Assembly: GCF_000150275.1 (NCBI RefSeq)
Contig: NW_002060947.1
Location: forward strand, 4,330,335-4,394,334
Reading direction: 5' to 3'
Length of the DNA stretch: 64,000 nucleotides
Source of the DNA: Trichoplax adhaerens
Lineage: Eukaryota > Placozoa > Uniplacotomia > Trichoplacea > Trichoplacidae
A model generated the notes under the pieces. It saw only the letters and a list, made by a program, of their open reading frames with translations. It did no database searches and was not told where the DNA came from. Every line of letters starts with the position of its first letter. Within the stretch, counting starts at the first letter, position 1. Below, piece by piece: positions 1 to 10,809 of the stretch. A program made the position numbers and the translations under genes.

Positions 1-704
1 TACATCCGAAAATCCTTTTAAGTTATCATGAACATGATTCTTTACTCAAGAATATAGAATCAGAAAAATTAACAGAAGATGAGCGGAAGGCTGCATGGGA
101 AGAATATAAAGCAGACGAAACGTAATCTTTTGATTTGAGAATCAGTCATTGTTATCATTCTTCACGTGGCAAGATTAACTTAAAATTTTTTATTTTATTT
201 ATTTACAATTCTTAGGCGGCAGTTAAAGCAGCTGCAAGGAAACGATAATCCCATAGGTAATTCTAGTTATGTATGTTGAACCCGTTGTAGTTGGTATTAT
301 CATTACGAACGCAGCAGCTGAATTATAGGAAATAAGCTAGATTGATTGTTATGGATTATGCAATACTTTTATTTGCTTGCTGCTTTTTTATCTTAATTTG
401 ATTATAATAAAGCATGCTATGCATATTCTGTATTTATTGCAAAGTGGTATTCTGAATTTATGCGAAGCGAATGTAGAAAACTTATTCGATCTCATTATCT
501 GCCTATTTTGGATTAGGACTCGAGCAGGCGCAAAACATGCTATCATTGAATACTAATGGAAGTTTTGGTAATAATCAAGAAATTGTAAATAGTACGACGG
601 GCGAATTGCCGTCGCAATTGGATAATCGTAGTGAGATGTTACCATCAACTCACGCTCAGCTGAATTTCCCTGGATATCGATCTTCATTCGGTTACATGGC
701 TTAG
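1..704 (+). CDS. 3' exons of an unrecognised protein (5' end outside window)
   Basis: Three exons join in one frame: 1-121, 216-256 and 517-704, with GT/AG borders (intron starts gtaatc at 122 and 257; acceptors cttag and gattag) and a TAG stop at 702-704. The first piece reads [20 protein letters not shown] then a charged stretch [17 protein letters not shown], probably helical. The last exon is low-complexity, rich in Asn, Ser and Gln, and ends SSFGYMA. No catalytic motif, membrane segment or signal is visible. The charged part resembles regions of chromatin-associated proteins, but I could not name a family. The gene converges on LRRC51, whose coding end is 0.95 kb away. Confidence is good that this is coding and low on function. 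Confidence 0.7.
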
Positions 705-1649
705 AACATGTAGATTGGTTGTTTATATAAATAAGATGTTACACGTTAAATAAAGTGTATTGTGAAGCATTGATAATTTTTCAATTATATTGTACGAGTA
801 TTTGTTTCTGGCCAAGTGGTAAGATTGGTAGAAGTTCGGCTGCTTTACTGTGGATAAATAGAAACGACTTCATTATAAAGCGTTCGACATTAGTGTATTA
901 TCTTCAAATTTTTATTTTACCTTTGAGATTAAAAGTAGAGCTATAAGAGATTTAGTCGTTCGCAGTTGCTATTAATACTAATTACAGTACAGTAGATATT
1001 CTGTTTTCGTATTGATATTCAGCTAGTTAATGTATGAAAATACTGAGTCTGTTATGTGTTTGCATATAAAGTTAAGTTTTCTTTGGTAACCCAGTATTAT
1101 CTGTTATTGTTACAAACACAATTATAAATCTAACACTTTAAAGCGTTTTTTTATATGGAATAATGTTTGTGATATCAGTACTGTATGTTATGCTGACAAT
1201 CCTGTATTACGGTCTAATATGTTAAGGAATGCAATAAATTTATTTTAGTAACTTAAAAAGCTATTCGCAAATGTAATTGTAGATAGTTTAAAGTTATATT
1301 ATCAATTGATGAGATCGGTGCTTGCGAATGCCTTAGTCGTTACGGAAACATATATCTGTATAGTTTCGTGACATTTTGATTTATGTCAAATATAGTTGAT
1401 TACAGACTTAACAGTAAATGAATCGACTTGATAACTACTTTGAAGAAATGTAAAATGACCACAGAAAATATTTGTATCATTTACCACTGGTGATACCATA
1501 TTTATTTTCGGTAAGCGATGATACATTATAATTTATTCGAGCTATATGATAATTTCAAAGGGATGTTCTTGAATATCCTTTTGATCAAAACTTCACGTTT
1601 CTTTTCAAACTATATGCGGAATGGTAAATGTGTAATGTTCAAGAAAAAA
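705..1649. other. Convergent intergenic spacer
   Basis: AT-rich DNA between the 3' ends of the partial gene at 1-704 and LRRC51. AATAAA-type signals occur at about 1230 on the plus strand and at 1501-1506 on the minus strand (TTTATT read on plus), the latter about 145 bases past the LRRC51 stop. I see no coding signal or repeat here. Confidence 0.5.
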
Positions 1650-2720
1650 TCACTGATCATTTTGTTGCTGTTTCTTTTTTCGAGGCGATTTCAGCTTTCT
1701 AGCATTGCCCATTTTGCGCCAATCAGCTGCTAATCGTATATCTTGCTTTGTAACAGCACTAAAATCCAATTGCCTTAGATTAGGAAGGAGAGAAAGAACG
1801 TAATTCCTATATCCCTGTACGTCAACAATAGGGTTACCATGGAGTGCTATCGATTTCAGCTCAGTTAAAGATGCTAGTTTATCAATCTCTTCTATATCTT
1901 CGATTTTATTACCATGTAGATATAAAACTTTTATACATGGATAATTAAGCAAGACCTGTATATGTAGAGGAGCTGTTATTAGTTTAAATCTAAATTTTCA
2001 AACCGAATAAGTGTTTAAGTTGAGCTATAATTTAGGATGTAACAAAATACCGTACCTTGTCAATTTTTGTTATACTGTTGAAAGACAAATCTAGCCATGA
2101 CAAACCATTTGGTTTATCCAGAAGTTTTTCTACTACTTCTGGAAAGCCGTCAAAGTTTTTAACATAATTATTGTTAATTCGTAAAGAGTTGGTATGGTGC
2201 TTGCCGGAAGAGCTTATCTAGCAATTTGGTGGCAATAGTCAGAGTTATTATATTACAGTAGACTAAGATATGAACAATATTTAGATTATGTAAATTCGAG
2301 TAACTTTAGCTTCATACTTTGTATTTGACTTTTCCAAGCCTGGGTTCTTCATTGCGGAGATCTGCAATATTGATTGGAAATTGTAATGCTTGGATGATAG
2401 TTTTACATTTTGTCTAAATAACTTAAAATTTACATTTCTTTCTAGCAATAGAGAAACCTTTGATAATTATATTATTTAGTGTGACAACATCAAGTAATAT
2501 TTCTATTGGGACATTAAAGTATGCATTTCAGATCTCAAAGTATTAAGCATTAGCAACTTTCGATGAAAGATGCTTTAAGAGGAAATGACCATTGCAATAA
2601 CAAGCAAGTATTACCAGAGAGCGTTTCGATGTGCTTGAAGGAGAAATCTAGTGGGGGCCCATTTTCAACATTACAATCAATGGCATGAACAATTTGGTGT
2701 CGGCGTGGACTGTTACTCAT
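1650..2720 (-). CDS. LRRC51: LRRC51, leucine-rich repeat protein
   Basis: Four minus-strand exons join in frame: 2615-2720, 2318-2361, 2056-2217 and 1650-1955, giving 205 aa (human LRRC51 about 192). The N-terminal exon carries PPLDFSFKHIETLS and the second SDLRNEEPRLGKVKYK, matching the family's PPLDYSF...DL.NEEPR start. Leucine-rich repeats follow (SLRINNNYV, LSWLDLSFNSITKID, IKVLYLHGNKIEDI, LKSIALHGNPI), then the cap-like YRNYVLSLLPNLRQLDFS and VTKQD. The C-terminus is lysine-rich. An upstream in-frame ATG at 2786 would add 22 residues; 2720 is preferred because it matches the family length. In vertebrates LRRC51 is part of the LRTOMT locus; its molecular role is poorly known. It is head-to-head with LAMTOR1. 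Exon borders were assigned by eye. Confidence 0.9.
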
Positions 2721-3309
2721 TTCGATATTTGTGCTTGTTAATGATACGAATTTTCCTATATGTAAAAATGAAATTGTGAAAGGCAAATATTGATCAGATT
2801 ACTGTTGTAGTGATAATTTCGTGATTTCAATTTAATGATCGATATTTGTATCTATAAATTTGAGAGTAGTGATGAATTGTAAGTTATTGGTGTAAAATTA
2901 GTAAATAGTCAGAATACCTTTTCACTTGCAGCTGTTAGGGAATGCGTAGATTTGCTAGACGATTTATTTGATTACTAGAGTTTAGACAATAATAGATGTT
3001 GGTTTCTTCGTCCAATAATCATATCCTATTTCAATTGGGATTCATAGCCAATGTTAACGTTGTTGGTATTCCTTGAGGGATTATGAATTGCTTTACGCGT
3101 AGGTAAGAATATTAGGAAATACAGTGGAATATTGTGCTGCAATAATATATTATATCGATCAATTACATCTATCTGAAGAGGTAGTAACCAGTAACGTAAC
3201 TAAGTATTAAGATATAAAATGGTTAACTTGGTATTTATCCATCTCTACGCCAATATATACTGTAGTCTTGCTAGCATTTGTGATGGCAAAGGATCGGGTG
3301 TTGTCATAG

Positions 3310-4320
3310 CGATAGTGTGTACCGTACAGTGTACAGTGTACAGTACCATGGACTACTCAATTATACTGTACGATGGCCCAGACGGCTCAGACAGTCAGAC
3401 AGCCAAGACGGCAAAAATAGTTGTACAGTATACTTTGAACAATTGTATAATGTACAGTCCAGTCCACTTTTGCCAGTTCTACTGTACAATCTGATTATTT
3501 TCGATGTCTCCCCTTCGTTCAAAAATCAAAGTTGTATTCCGTTGAAATTCCAGTATAGTATTTATACTGTATATACCCGTAGAAGGATATCTCCGAAGAT
3601 AGATTATCATGATAACATGAACGTACAGTATAGTACTGTACTGTACAGTTTTTTCTTACATTACACAGTACAGTACAGTACAGTACAGTATAACAGTACA
3701 TGATGTACCGATGATTTAAAGTGTACTAATAGTACACAGTACAGTACAGTAGTCCTTGTCTGTACGCCCGTGCGTCTGTACTATTCTTTTAAGAACTACA
3801 GTACTGTACAGTGTACAGTGTACAGTACTGCCCTGTCCAGTACTGTAGCTACGAAAAGAGAAGTGCAGACATACAGACGTACAGACAAGGACTACTGTAG
3901 TACTGTATGTACTGTACTGTTAGTACAGTACACTTTAAGTCATCGGTATATCATATGACTGTTTCGTCACTCTTCTATCTTTCGGCAGTTGCCGATTTCG
4001 TCAGCGACTTCTATTTTCTCTCTATCAACTGTTGACTATATTATACTATTATATTATTCAGAGTAAAATAAAAATACTGAAGGTGAACTGTAGAAAGCAA
4101 GTGCTTAGTACTTTAATAGAGACGATTTCGTCATGCTTCCGACGGTACAGTACTGAGTACTGGAATCTACAGTACAGTACCTACTATACGTACAGTACAG
4201 TACCCGATCCAGTACAGTACAGTATTATACTGCATGAAAGAATAAAATGGACTCAGAGTCATGACAGTACGGTACTGTAGTCCGGTATACTGTACACTGT
4301 ACAGTACTGTACTGTATATT
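3310..4320. repeat. GTACAGTAC/GTACTGTAC palindromic repeat cluster
   Basis: Dense interspersed copies of ACAGTAC and its complement GTACTGT, often fused into the 14-bp perfect palindrome GTACAGTACTGTAC. Sub-clusters lie at about 3325-3350, 3425-3490, 3620-3705, 3735-3760, 3800-3930 and 4145-4320. They do not form a regular head-to-tail array. Spacing is irregular and both orientations alternate, so single strands can fold extensively. Confidence 0.9.
3699..3956. mobile_element. Foldback (MITE-like) element with long imperfect inverted arms
   Basis: The left arm (about 3699-3785) contains tgatgtaccgatgatttaaa, then GTAC repeats, then agtccttgtctgtac. The right arm (about 3865-3956) is the inverted copy: gtacagacaaggact, GTAC repeats, then tttaagtcatcggtatatca. 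Arms are about 80 bp with a short middle. No coding capacity. A non-autonomous foldback transposon is the simplest reading. I did not find convincing target-site duplications by eye. Confidence 0.65.
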
Positions 4321-4502
4321 GCTTCAGCCGCACACCACGCAGGAGCAGGTCGTCGGCAGTTCTCACTTGCAAGTTAGATGATTTTTGAATAGTAATCCTG
4401 ACCGAAATCAGCTTCTAGGTGATCATCCAAACGGTCCATTGATCATCGGTTTTATACATCAATTGATTCTATATCTTTGCTGTAGAATTAATCACAAGCA
4501 GC

Positions 4503-6647
4503 ATGGGCTGCTGTTTCTCCAACTCCTCTGATGAACGTTTCGATGTTCAGGTAACATGAGAAAGTGTCGAGTGTAGACGCGTCTAGATGACAGTGCTCTT
4601 CACATGCAGAAAAGAGTCATTTCCCATTGGAATATAAATTCACTTTATTCCAATGATGGAATGACTACGCTTATGATACTACTGTACACTCCAATAATGC
4701 TTCCAATCGAGTCATAAGTAATGGATAAAAATGCTCTTGAAGCGACGATATACAATGCGTCTCTTTTCAATATTGTACAAGCACTATCTTGAGTTCAAAA
4801 AGTCATTTTTGCCGCCTGTTGTATCTTGATTGTTTGTCTGATCGTCAGCGTATGATAGAATTCGTATATGTTGAACAATGTATTGGTTGCGTTGCTTGTT
4901 TAGTAAGAATAGTACTTATAATGTCTAAACTCTGTTAATGACATAATTAAATCGAGTAACCAAACGGTGTGATATTTTAGAATCCGATTATTAATGAGAG
5001 AACGCCTTTAATGGTGGATTCATCGGCAGTTCCATCACGTCCTGTATTTAGGTAAGTCACTACGAAACCTGATCATGGCTGGCATTTTCAAACTGTTAAA
5101 CCTATATTTACGCGTATATCGTCAATAGAATAAAAGTAGCTAAATCAACTTCGTAAAATAGCTCTATTTTACTCGGTAGATAGTCAATGATTTGCAAATG
5201 TTTTTCATTAGCAAATTACCTAGCTTAGGTTTTGCACCGACTTTCAAATATTACCCAAAGTCTTACCTTTGTCGCAATGTTGTGCAGCATAAAGACTTTA
5301 GTCAGCCTATGAAACAGTGGACTTCATTACTCCGCACAGAGGACGATATAAGCTACAATAGTAGTAAACCTTTTATGTACTGTACTATATTTATATGACA
5401 TCAATGTATCAATCTAGATATCGAGAGAAAGTTGTTCTAATTGATATAGTTTTCTATTTGATTGGAGAAAAATTCTTTTTTAGGCTGTAAATTACTTAGT
5501 ATTGATAAGGTTCAATGTTGCCACCTATAAACATGAAATAATATTTACCTTAACAATAATAGAAATAACTTATGTTCAATAGTAATGACTTTGCGCCCAA
5601 CGAATCTTTAACGTCGCCCAAAGAGAATGACGAAAAGGGTGCTGTAAATAAAATATTACATGAAGTTTCACGGTATGCAATGATTTACATACTACGTGGT
5701 ATAAATTGAATCGATGCTATATCTTAAATTCTATGCTTTCTTGTGTGCTGGTATAAATTGAATCGATAAAATAACCCTATAATTATTTCTAGAAATGTGA
5801 TAGATATCGCAAATATGGAATCAGGAGGTATCGAGCAGATAAAATATTCAGAACGGGAGAAAGTATATAGGTAGGAATTTAATTATTCAATTAGATTTAC
5901 AGTACCATTTGCTAGGACAAAATTTATAGTTGCTTCCTTTAGCTACTGTAGATGAAAGATATCATGATTTGCAATATAGCTTCATGTTTGCGAGATTTGA
6001 TAGCGTGCATCATGTATATCAGTTATATGGTCTTACAATTGATTAGAATACATGATAATAGCTTCGAGCAGTTAACTATACTAGAATTAATTTCCTTTGG
6101 TATCTTTAGGTTGATTTACTTACAGCTAATTCATGATATGAATGTCAATTAATTTGTATTTGCGTATATTGTATGACAGTGACTTTACTGTGCCATTTAA
6201 TATGTCATAGCAGTTGTAATCGACAATCTACCTCTTTGTGATTGAGTTATCACAGTAACGATAAGTAATTTCTTGTCTTCCTACATTTTTAAACTTAGCT
6301 CAAAAGTAGCGGTGCTTGCTATCAAGCCAACTAGCAGTGCTAGAAATGATATTTTAAGTATTGATAGTGTATCTGTGGTCAACGTGCTAAGCGAAAAAAC
6401 TACTAATGATAGAAAAATGGTGAGTAGCCAAATTACTTGAGCTAACAACGAGTCAACATGTATTAAGATTCTTATTGCTTGATGTTGCCAAGTTCTGCTT
6501 TGGCTATCATGGTATTTATTCATACTGATAGGTTTCATTTCACCTTATTAGATTACCGATAATATAAAGCAAGTAGCTTCGGCCTTTTCTTCGATGGGAA
6601 TTAAAAGTACTAAGCCATTAGTTGTACAATTTGACTCAGTTCCTTAG
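4503..6647 (+). CDS. LAMTOR1: LAMTOR1 (p18), Ragulator membrane anchor
   Basis: Six exons join in frame: 4503-4550, 4981-5051, 5583-5672, 5793-5870, 6299-6419 and 6552-6647 (TAG), 167 aa against 161 in human. LAMTOR1 anchors the Ragulator complex on late endosomes/lysosomes and recruits Rag GTPases and mTORC1. The protein starts MGCCFSNSSDER: Gly2 is the expected myristoylation site and Cys3/Cys4 the palmitoylation sites. Then come INERTPLM, NVIDIANMESGGIEQ (human has NIIDVSAADSQGMEQ), the VLSEK...VASAFSSM helix and the C-terminus LVVQFDSVP (human LVVQFGIP). Four of the six exons are too short to stand out as open frames. It is divergent from LRRC51. The open-frame stop just after 5870 lies in intron 4 and is not the end of the protein. 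Confidence 0.93.
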
Positions 6648-6672
6648 CTATATTAAGAACGCAAAGTTATTA

Positions 6673-6678
6673 AATAAA
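6673..6678 (+). terminator. LAMTOR1 polyadenylation signal AATAAA
   Basis: Canonical hexamer 26 bases after the LAMTOR1 stop codon, a short but plausible 3' UTR. Confidence 0.55.
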
Positions 6679-6689
6679 GATTATCATAA

Positions 6690-6985
6690 CTACCGTATCT
6701 ATCGATATCGATGTGAAATGAAACTGGAATTAATATTATACCATTCCTATCGGTGACATTTTCGTTGCGTATTTCGGTGGCGTAAATTGACTGTTGGGTA
6801 AAATTGCAAAGTCAACGTTATAGCTAAATGGATTCCATCCTGTGATTAACCATAAATTGACTGTATTTAAAAAATATTACTCTTGTGAATGTAAAGGAGG
6901 CGTTCAATATAGGATATTCATTTATCAATTTTCCTGTCTGAAGAATGGCCGACAACACGTTGTAAAATTTAATTATCTTAAATGC
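6690..6985 (-). other. Possible minus-strand exons of an unknown gene
   Basis: Two stretches read like coding sequence on the minus strand. About 6862-6985 gives KFYNVLSAILQTGKLINEYP and continues to ASFTFTR before a GTAATA donor. About 6740-6845 can be read as GWNPFSYNVDFAILPNSQF in one frame. The reading phases of the two pieces do not join cleanly, and the plus strand of the first piece is also open, so this is unresolved. No family recognised. Confidence 0.22.
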
Positions 6986-7427
6986 ATGCTATGTACAGAT
7001 TAACAATTTCGTTTGTAACGAATCTACATAATATGTACATTTTCTTTTTATTATTAACATCATTAGAGATATAATATTATCAAGACTGATCTAGATAGTG
7101 ATTATCATCGTAGTAAAATTTTCATGATTGATTGTCCTTAACCTATTGCTTGATATGCTCACTACAAATAGTATACTATGATAATAGCGTGATTGCTACA
7201 ATATCTAGCTTTCATATACGAAAATTAGCTGTAAACGTAGGCATTTAACAAGTTTTAGATCAATTATTCATCAATTCTATATATTTATTTTGTTTCAATA
7301 ACGAGATTGTAAACCTACTATTAAATATAGCTAACGAGAAAATATATATTCAAGATAGGAGCTCTTTGAAAACTATTTTCTTGCGGTTCATTTTGCCGTA
7401 TTGAAATTTAAAAGAAATAAAATTATC

Positions 7428-7792
7428 ATTGAACTTTCGTTTATTTTGCCTTACGTATATTTTAGTCACTACAGGTATTTTGAACTCATAGAGTAAAATA
7501 ACGTCAACCTACTGTATAGGAGGGCATTTACTGTCTTGTTATTAATGTATTGTAAATCTCTTATTGAACTTTTGTTTATTTTGCCTTACGTATATTTTAG
7601 TCACTACAGGTATTTTGAACACATAGAGTAAAATAAGGTCAACCTACTGTGTATAGTAGGGCATTTACTGTCTTGTAAATCTCTTATTGAACTTTCGTTT
7701 ATTTTAGTTAATACAGGTATTTTGAACTCATAGAGTAAAATAAGGTTAACCTACTGTATAAAAGAGCATTTACTGTCTTGTAAATCTCACGT
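7428..7792. repeat. Three tandem copies, about 122-135 bp each
   Basis: Copies start at about 7428, 7563 and 7685. Each contains attgaactttcgtttatttt, cactacaggtattttgaac and gagtaaaataaggtcaacc, ending near tactgtcttgtaaatctc. The third copy has lost an internal ttgccttacgtatatttt segment. Non-coding. Confidence 0.9.
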
Positions 7793-9084
7793 ATCATGCA
7801 GTCGTGTTTTCTAGTCAATAAATAGTTTTATGTATTATATACGTATTCCGGTAGGCTAGCTTTTAATCCTATGAAATAGGATGACTGTATTCTCGATCAC
7901 GGTTGTAATTCTTGAATAGAATTCTTTCAAGAAGTCGTATCTGATTGAACTACAGACTTCCTTGGAATTAGTGATATTTGTCTATGGATGTGTTTCAAGT
8001 GCAGCTAAAGACTATCATGTCCGATAATAAAAATTAACCGAGTATCATTTATATAGAGTTAAATACATACTTGTGCTCGTATGCGACAAGATAAACGTAA
8101 CTATTCAAGTGTGCTGCACTTTTGTTTGTTTCTAGTGTGAATGTTAGTTACTGGTATACTCGTATATTCACCGATTATAATCATATACGTATGTTGCGTT
8201 ACTATGAATTAACTGTCACAATATAACTCCAAGAATTCATGTACACTTTTACAGTATGCGTATTATCCAATACAGTATAAGAACATTTAGGTAGAACTTT
8301 TTAGAATACTTTATATAATTTGTACTCGCTGAATTACAATTAAACTAGCCTATGAACTGTAAATATCTGAGCTTCGATTGTATTAATACTGTATGCTAAG
8401 ATTTTCGTATTTTTGTTGTTTTATAGGCAGCAATATACTCGTATCCTTCTTGGTAACGAGGACTTTGGATTTTTTCTTTTTATCTTGTATAGAAAATTTT
8501 AGTGGAAAGTTTATTTTCCAAGACGTCATTATAGTGTAGAAATAAATAAATGTTAACATTTTTCAGTGGTGATACCAAGTAAAATTCTGTATAAGGATTC
8601 GATGGCATACGCATATATGGGAATACTGTAAGAGTAATCTTGAACAAGTATACAACACTAGACCGTAGAGTTGCAAGGACCACAGTATTACCGTTGCGTA
8701 TCTAATAAGGTATTTTACAGTTATTCGCAGTTAAGGTCGAAGATATAGAAAGACGAGATCATTACATGGCAAATTTACCGATAGCATTCCATGTCTACAA
8801 TATACGTACAGTAACGGTACAATGGCAATTATACAAACTGTCTATGTTAGTATTGTACATTCGAATAGTTGTATAGTCAGTGTACGTAACCAAATTTGAA
8901 CAAGTGTAAAAATGCTGGCAGTCTGGCCAATTTGGAATTTCGTATGTCTTGATATTAGCGTTCACTAAAGCCAACAGTCAGATTGAATAAAACGATGGTA
9001 AAGGAATCCGTTTGTTTGGACAACGATTGACTCGATATCTTCCAGATCCACTTGACCAAAACGATCCACAGAAACAACTACTAG
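7793..9084. other. AT-rich spacer, no firm gene
   Basis: Between the 7.4-7.8 kb tandem repeat and the POLR2K 3' end. A minus-strand open stretch at 8480-8710 (67+ codons, aromatic-rich) has a possible acceptor upstream but no family resemblance. Nothing else supported. Confidence 0.4.
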
Positions 9085-9780
9085 TTAGCGCGCATCAAAA
9101 ACGATCACTATAAAGTTGAGGCAAGATTAATAGGAAAATGATTGCATTGCTCTGGACAGCGTTTGGGAATATACTATGAATAATGATAAAAGCACTAGAG
9201 TATAGCATGATTTTAGCTCAACTTACTTCTTTTGGTTCTTTTCTTATACAATATACGACAACCGCACTCACGACAACGAATTGGATCACGAGGTTTTATA
9301 TCATTTTCCATTCGACAATCTAGATCATTTCAGATATGTAGCCATACGTGGTAGAAGAATAAAAGAAGTTGATGATTACGCAGGTGAAGTATCGTAGGCA
9401 AAATCATGCACTTTATTGAAGCTGATAATCATTTTATACACACAAAACAGCAGTAAAGCCTACAAAAGTAGCCTAGATCAATGTGATCTCTTTGGTCTAA
9501 CAATACGAATAACGTATCAGAGTAGCGGTTGGCATGGCGATATTTTAGCCTTAACGTATTTCACTTGGCATGGCAAGATTGCATTACTCGTATAATCCAT
9601 TCCGATTGCAATCAACAGTCAATGCCAAGATTTTAACAAACTCTTTGCTATCATAGTACTTGATATTGCTCTATCCGTCAGCATACCTCCACAAATATAC
9701 TTGATAGAAATTTTGTTGGCATTAGCTGTAGAAGGCTGCGTGGATGTGGACGTACTTGCTGTTTGTTCGGTAGCTTCCAT
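9085..9780 (-). CDS. POLR2K: POLR2K (RPABC4/Rpb12), shared RNA polymerase subunit
   Basis: Three short minus-strand exons: 9687-9780, 9227-9319 and 9085-9107, 69 aa (human 58). This small zinc-binding subunit is shared by RNA polymerases I, II and III. The Ser/Thr-rich N-terminus [15 protein letters not shown] leads to YICGDC, then [20 protein letters not shown] and the C-terminus MIVFDAR (human LVVFDAR). The four zinc ligands are Cys30, Cys33, Cys47 and Cys50; an extra Cys52 sits where human has Tyr. Splice sites are GTATGC and GTAAGT donors with CTAG and ATAG acceptors, and phases match. It is divergent from calnexin, 1.3 kb away, and the spacer is again full of GTAC palindromes. All exons are under 100 bases, so simple frame searches miss the gene. 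Confidence 0.93.
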
Positions 9781-9864
9781 GTTGCATGCCGTCTATCTTT
9801 TTCAGCCTCGGACTTTAGTACAAGGATTATAGTAAGAAGAGATACAGTTGACTCCACATTGTCG

Positions 9865-10325
9865 CCACTGCAGTGCACAGTATAGTACTGTGTGTACAAT
9901 GTACAGTACTACATAGCGTACTGTACACTCTGCACTGTACAGTACTGTACTGGATGTGGACCAGACTACCTGTACAGTACTGTACAGTGTATGTTACAGT
10001 AAGGAAAACGACTTCAGAAGCGCTGTCATTACTGTGTCGAGTACAGTATATCCCATTTCCTTCCTTTCTTGTTTTGCTGGAAAAAATGAGCAGGGACAGG
10101 AGCTGCTGACGGACAAAACGTCGTCTTTTATTAACTTGAGCGTAAAGTACAATACTACGGTGGCCCAGAAGGCTCAAACTACCTAAAAATAGCGTCCAAA
10201 ATAATAATAAAATAATGAAAAGGAGAGTGGTACAGTATAGTACAGTAGCCATCTCCTGTGTCAGGCTGTGTGACCTGTACTGCTTACGTCACCAGTACAG
10301 TACTGTACTGTACACAGTGTACAGT
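9865..10325. repeat. GTAC palindromic repeat cluster
   Basis: Copies of the GTACAGTACTGTAC family at about 9875-9995 and 10275-10325, plus scattered single copies between, in the POLR2K/calnexin divergent spacer. The open frames here (for example minus 9827-10252) are repeat translations and not genes. Confidence 0.88.
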
Positions 10326-10582
10326 CTTATTACCGTAAAATGCAATTTAGTACAGTAGGAGGCGATACGATCCTTTGCCTATTACTGTATATGGATTAGT
10401 ATAACATTCATGTATCATCTATGATACATTGGCACATAACAGGTTCAAATTTTTGCATCACATCGTACAAAATGGATCGCAAATGCATGGTTTAAATATA
10501 TCTTTATATCTGTATAGGAATGTGGATAGCCATTGGTCTTTTTTAAGCGTTTTACTTGTAGTTTTGACTATTCAAAGAAAAG

Positions 10583-10806
10583 AATAGTGTACAGTACAAT
10601 AAGTATACAGTACTGTACACTGTACTGTACAGTACTGTACAGTACAGTACAGTACAGTGAGTGTACAGTGTACAGTGTACAGTATGACCTCGTCATGATG
10701 TACTGTACTGTGGATGCAGCGCTGCAAACTGAAAGCGTCCAAGACAAAAGGCTGATTTGACCTACTGTACTGTACTGTACGGTACACTGTGGAAACTATA
10801 CTATTC
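10583..10806. mobile_element. GTAC-rich foldback element with short inverted ends
   Basis: The left end gaatagtgtacagtac and the right end gtacactgtggaaactatactattc are inverted copies, with GTAC runs just inside each. The middle (about 10690-10760) is unique. The right end lies four bases before an ATG at 10810 that opens a possible upstream calnexin exon. Confidence 0.55.
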
Positions 10807-10809
10807 ACT

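Larger units (their letters stand above)
2787..4502. promoter_or_regulatory. Divergent LRRC51/LAMTOR1 promoter spacer
   Basis: 1.7-1.8 kb between two start codons pointing away from each other, so it must hold both promoters. No TATA box stands out. Most of 3310-4320 is GTAC-rich palindromic repeat, described separately. The short reading frames in it are tyrosine/valine/serine-rich translations of that repeat and are not genes. Confidence 0.55.

Noticed and set aside
3317-4280. Several open frames of 60-128 codons on both strands
   Set aside because: They are Tyr/Ser/Thr/Val-rich translations of GTACAGTAC repeats (YSTVQYSTVQ-like). Openness on both strands follows from the palindromic repeat, not from coding.
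5871-6152. In-frame stop after the fourth LAMTOR1 exon, suggesting a truncated protein
   Set aside because: A GTAGGA donor at 5871 and later exons at 6299-6419 and 6552-6647 restore the full C-terminal half including LVVQFDSVP.
8960-9115. Plus-strand frame GQRLTRYLPDPLDQND... near 9000-9110
   Set aside because: It is antisense to the last POLR2K exon and flank; the minus-strand reading (IVFDAR, stop) is the supported one.
9827-10252. 141-codon minus-strand open frame
   Set aside because: Overlaps the GTAC cluster; composition reflects the repeat and there is no domain or splice context.
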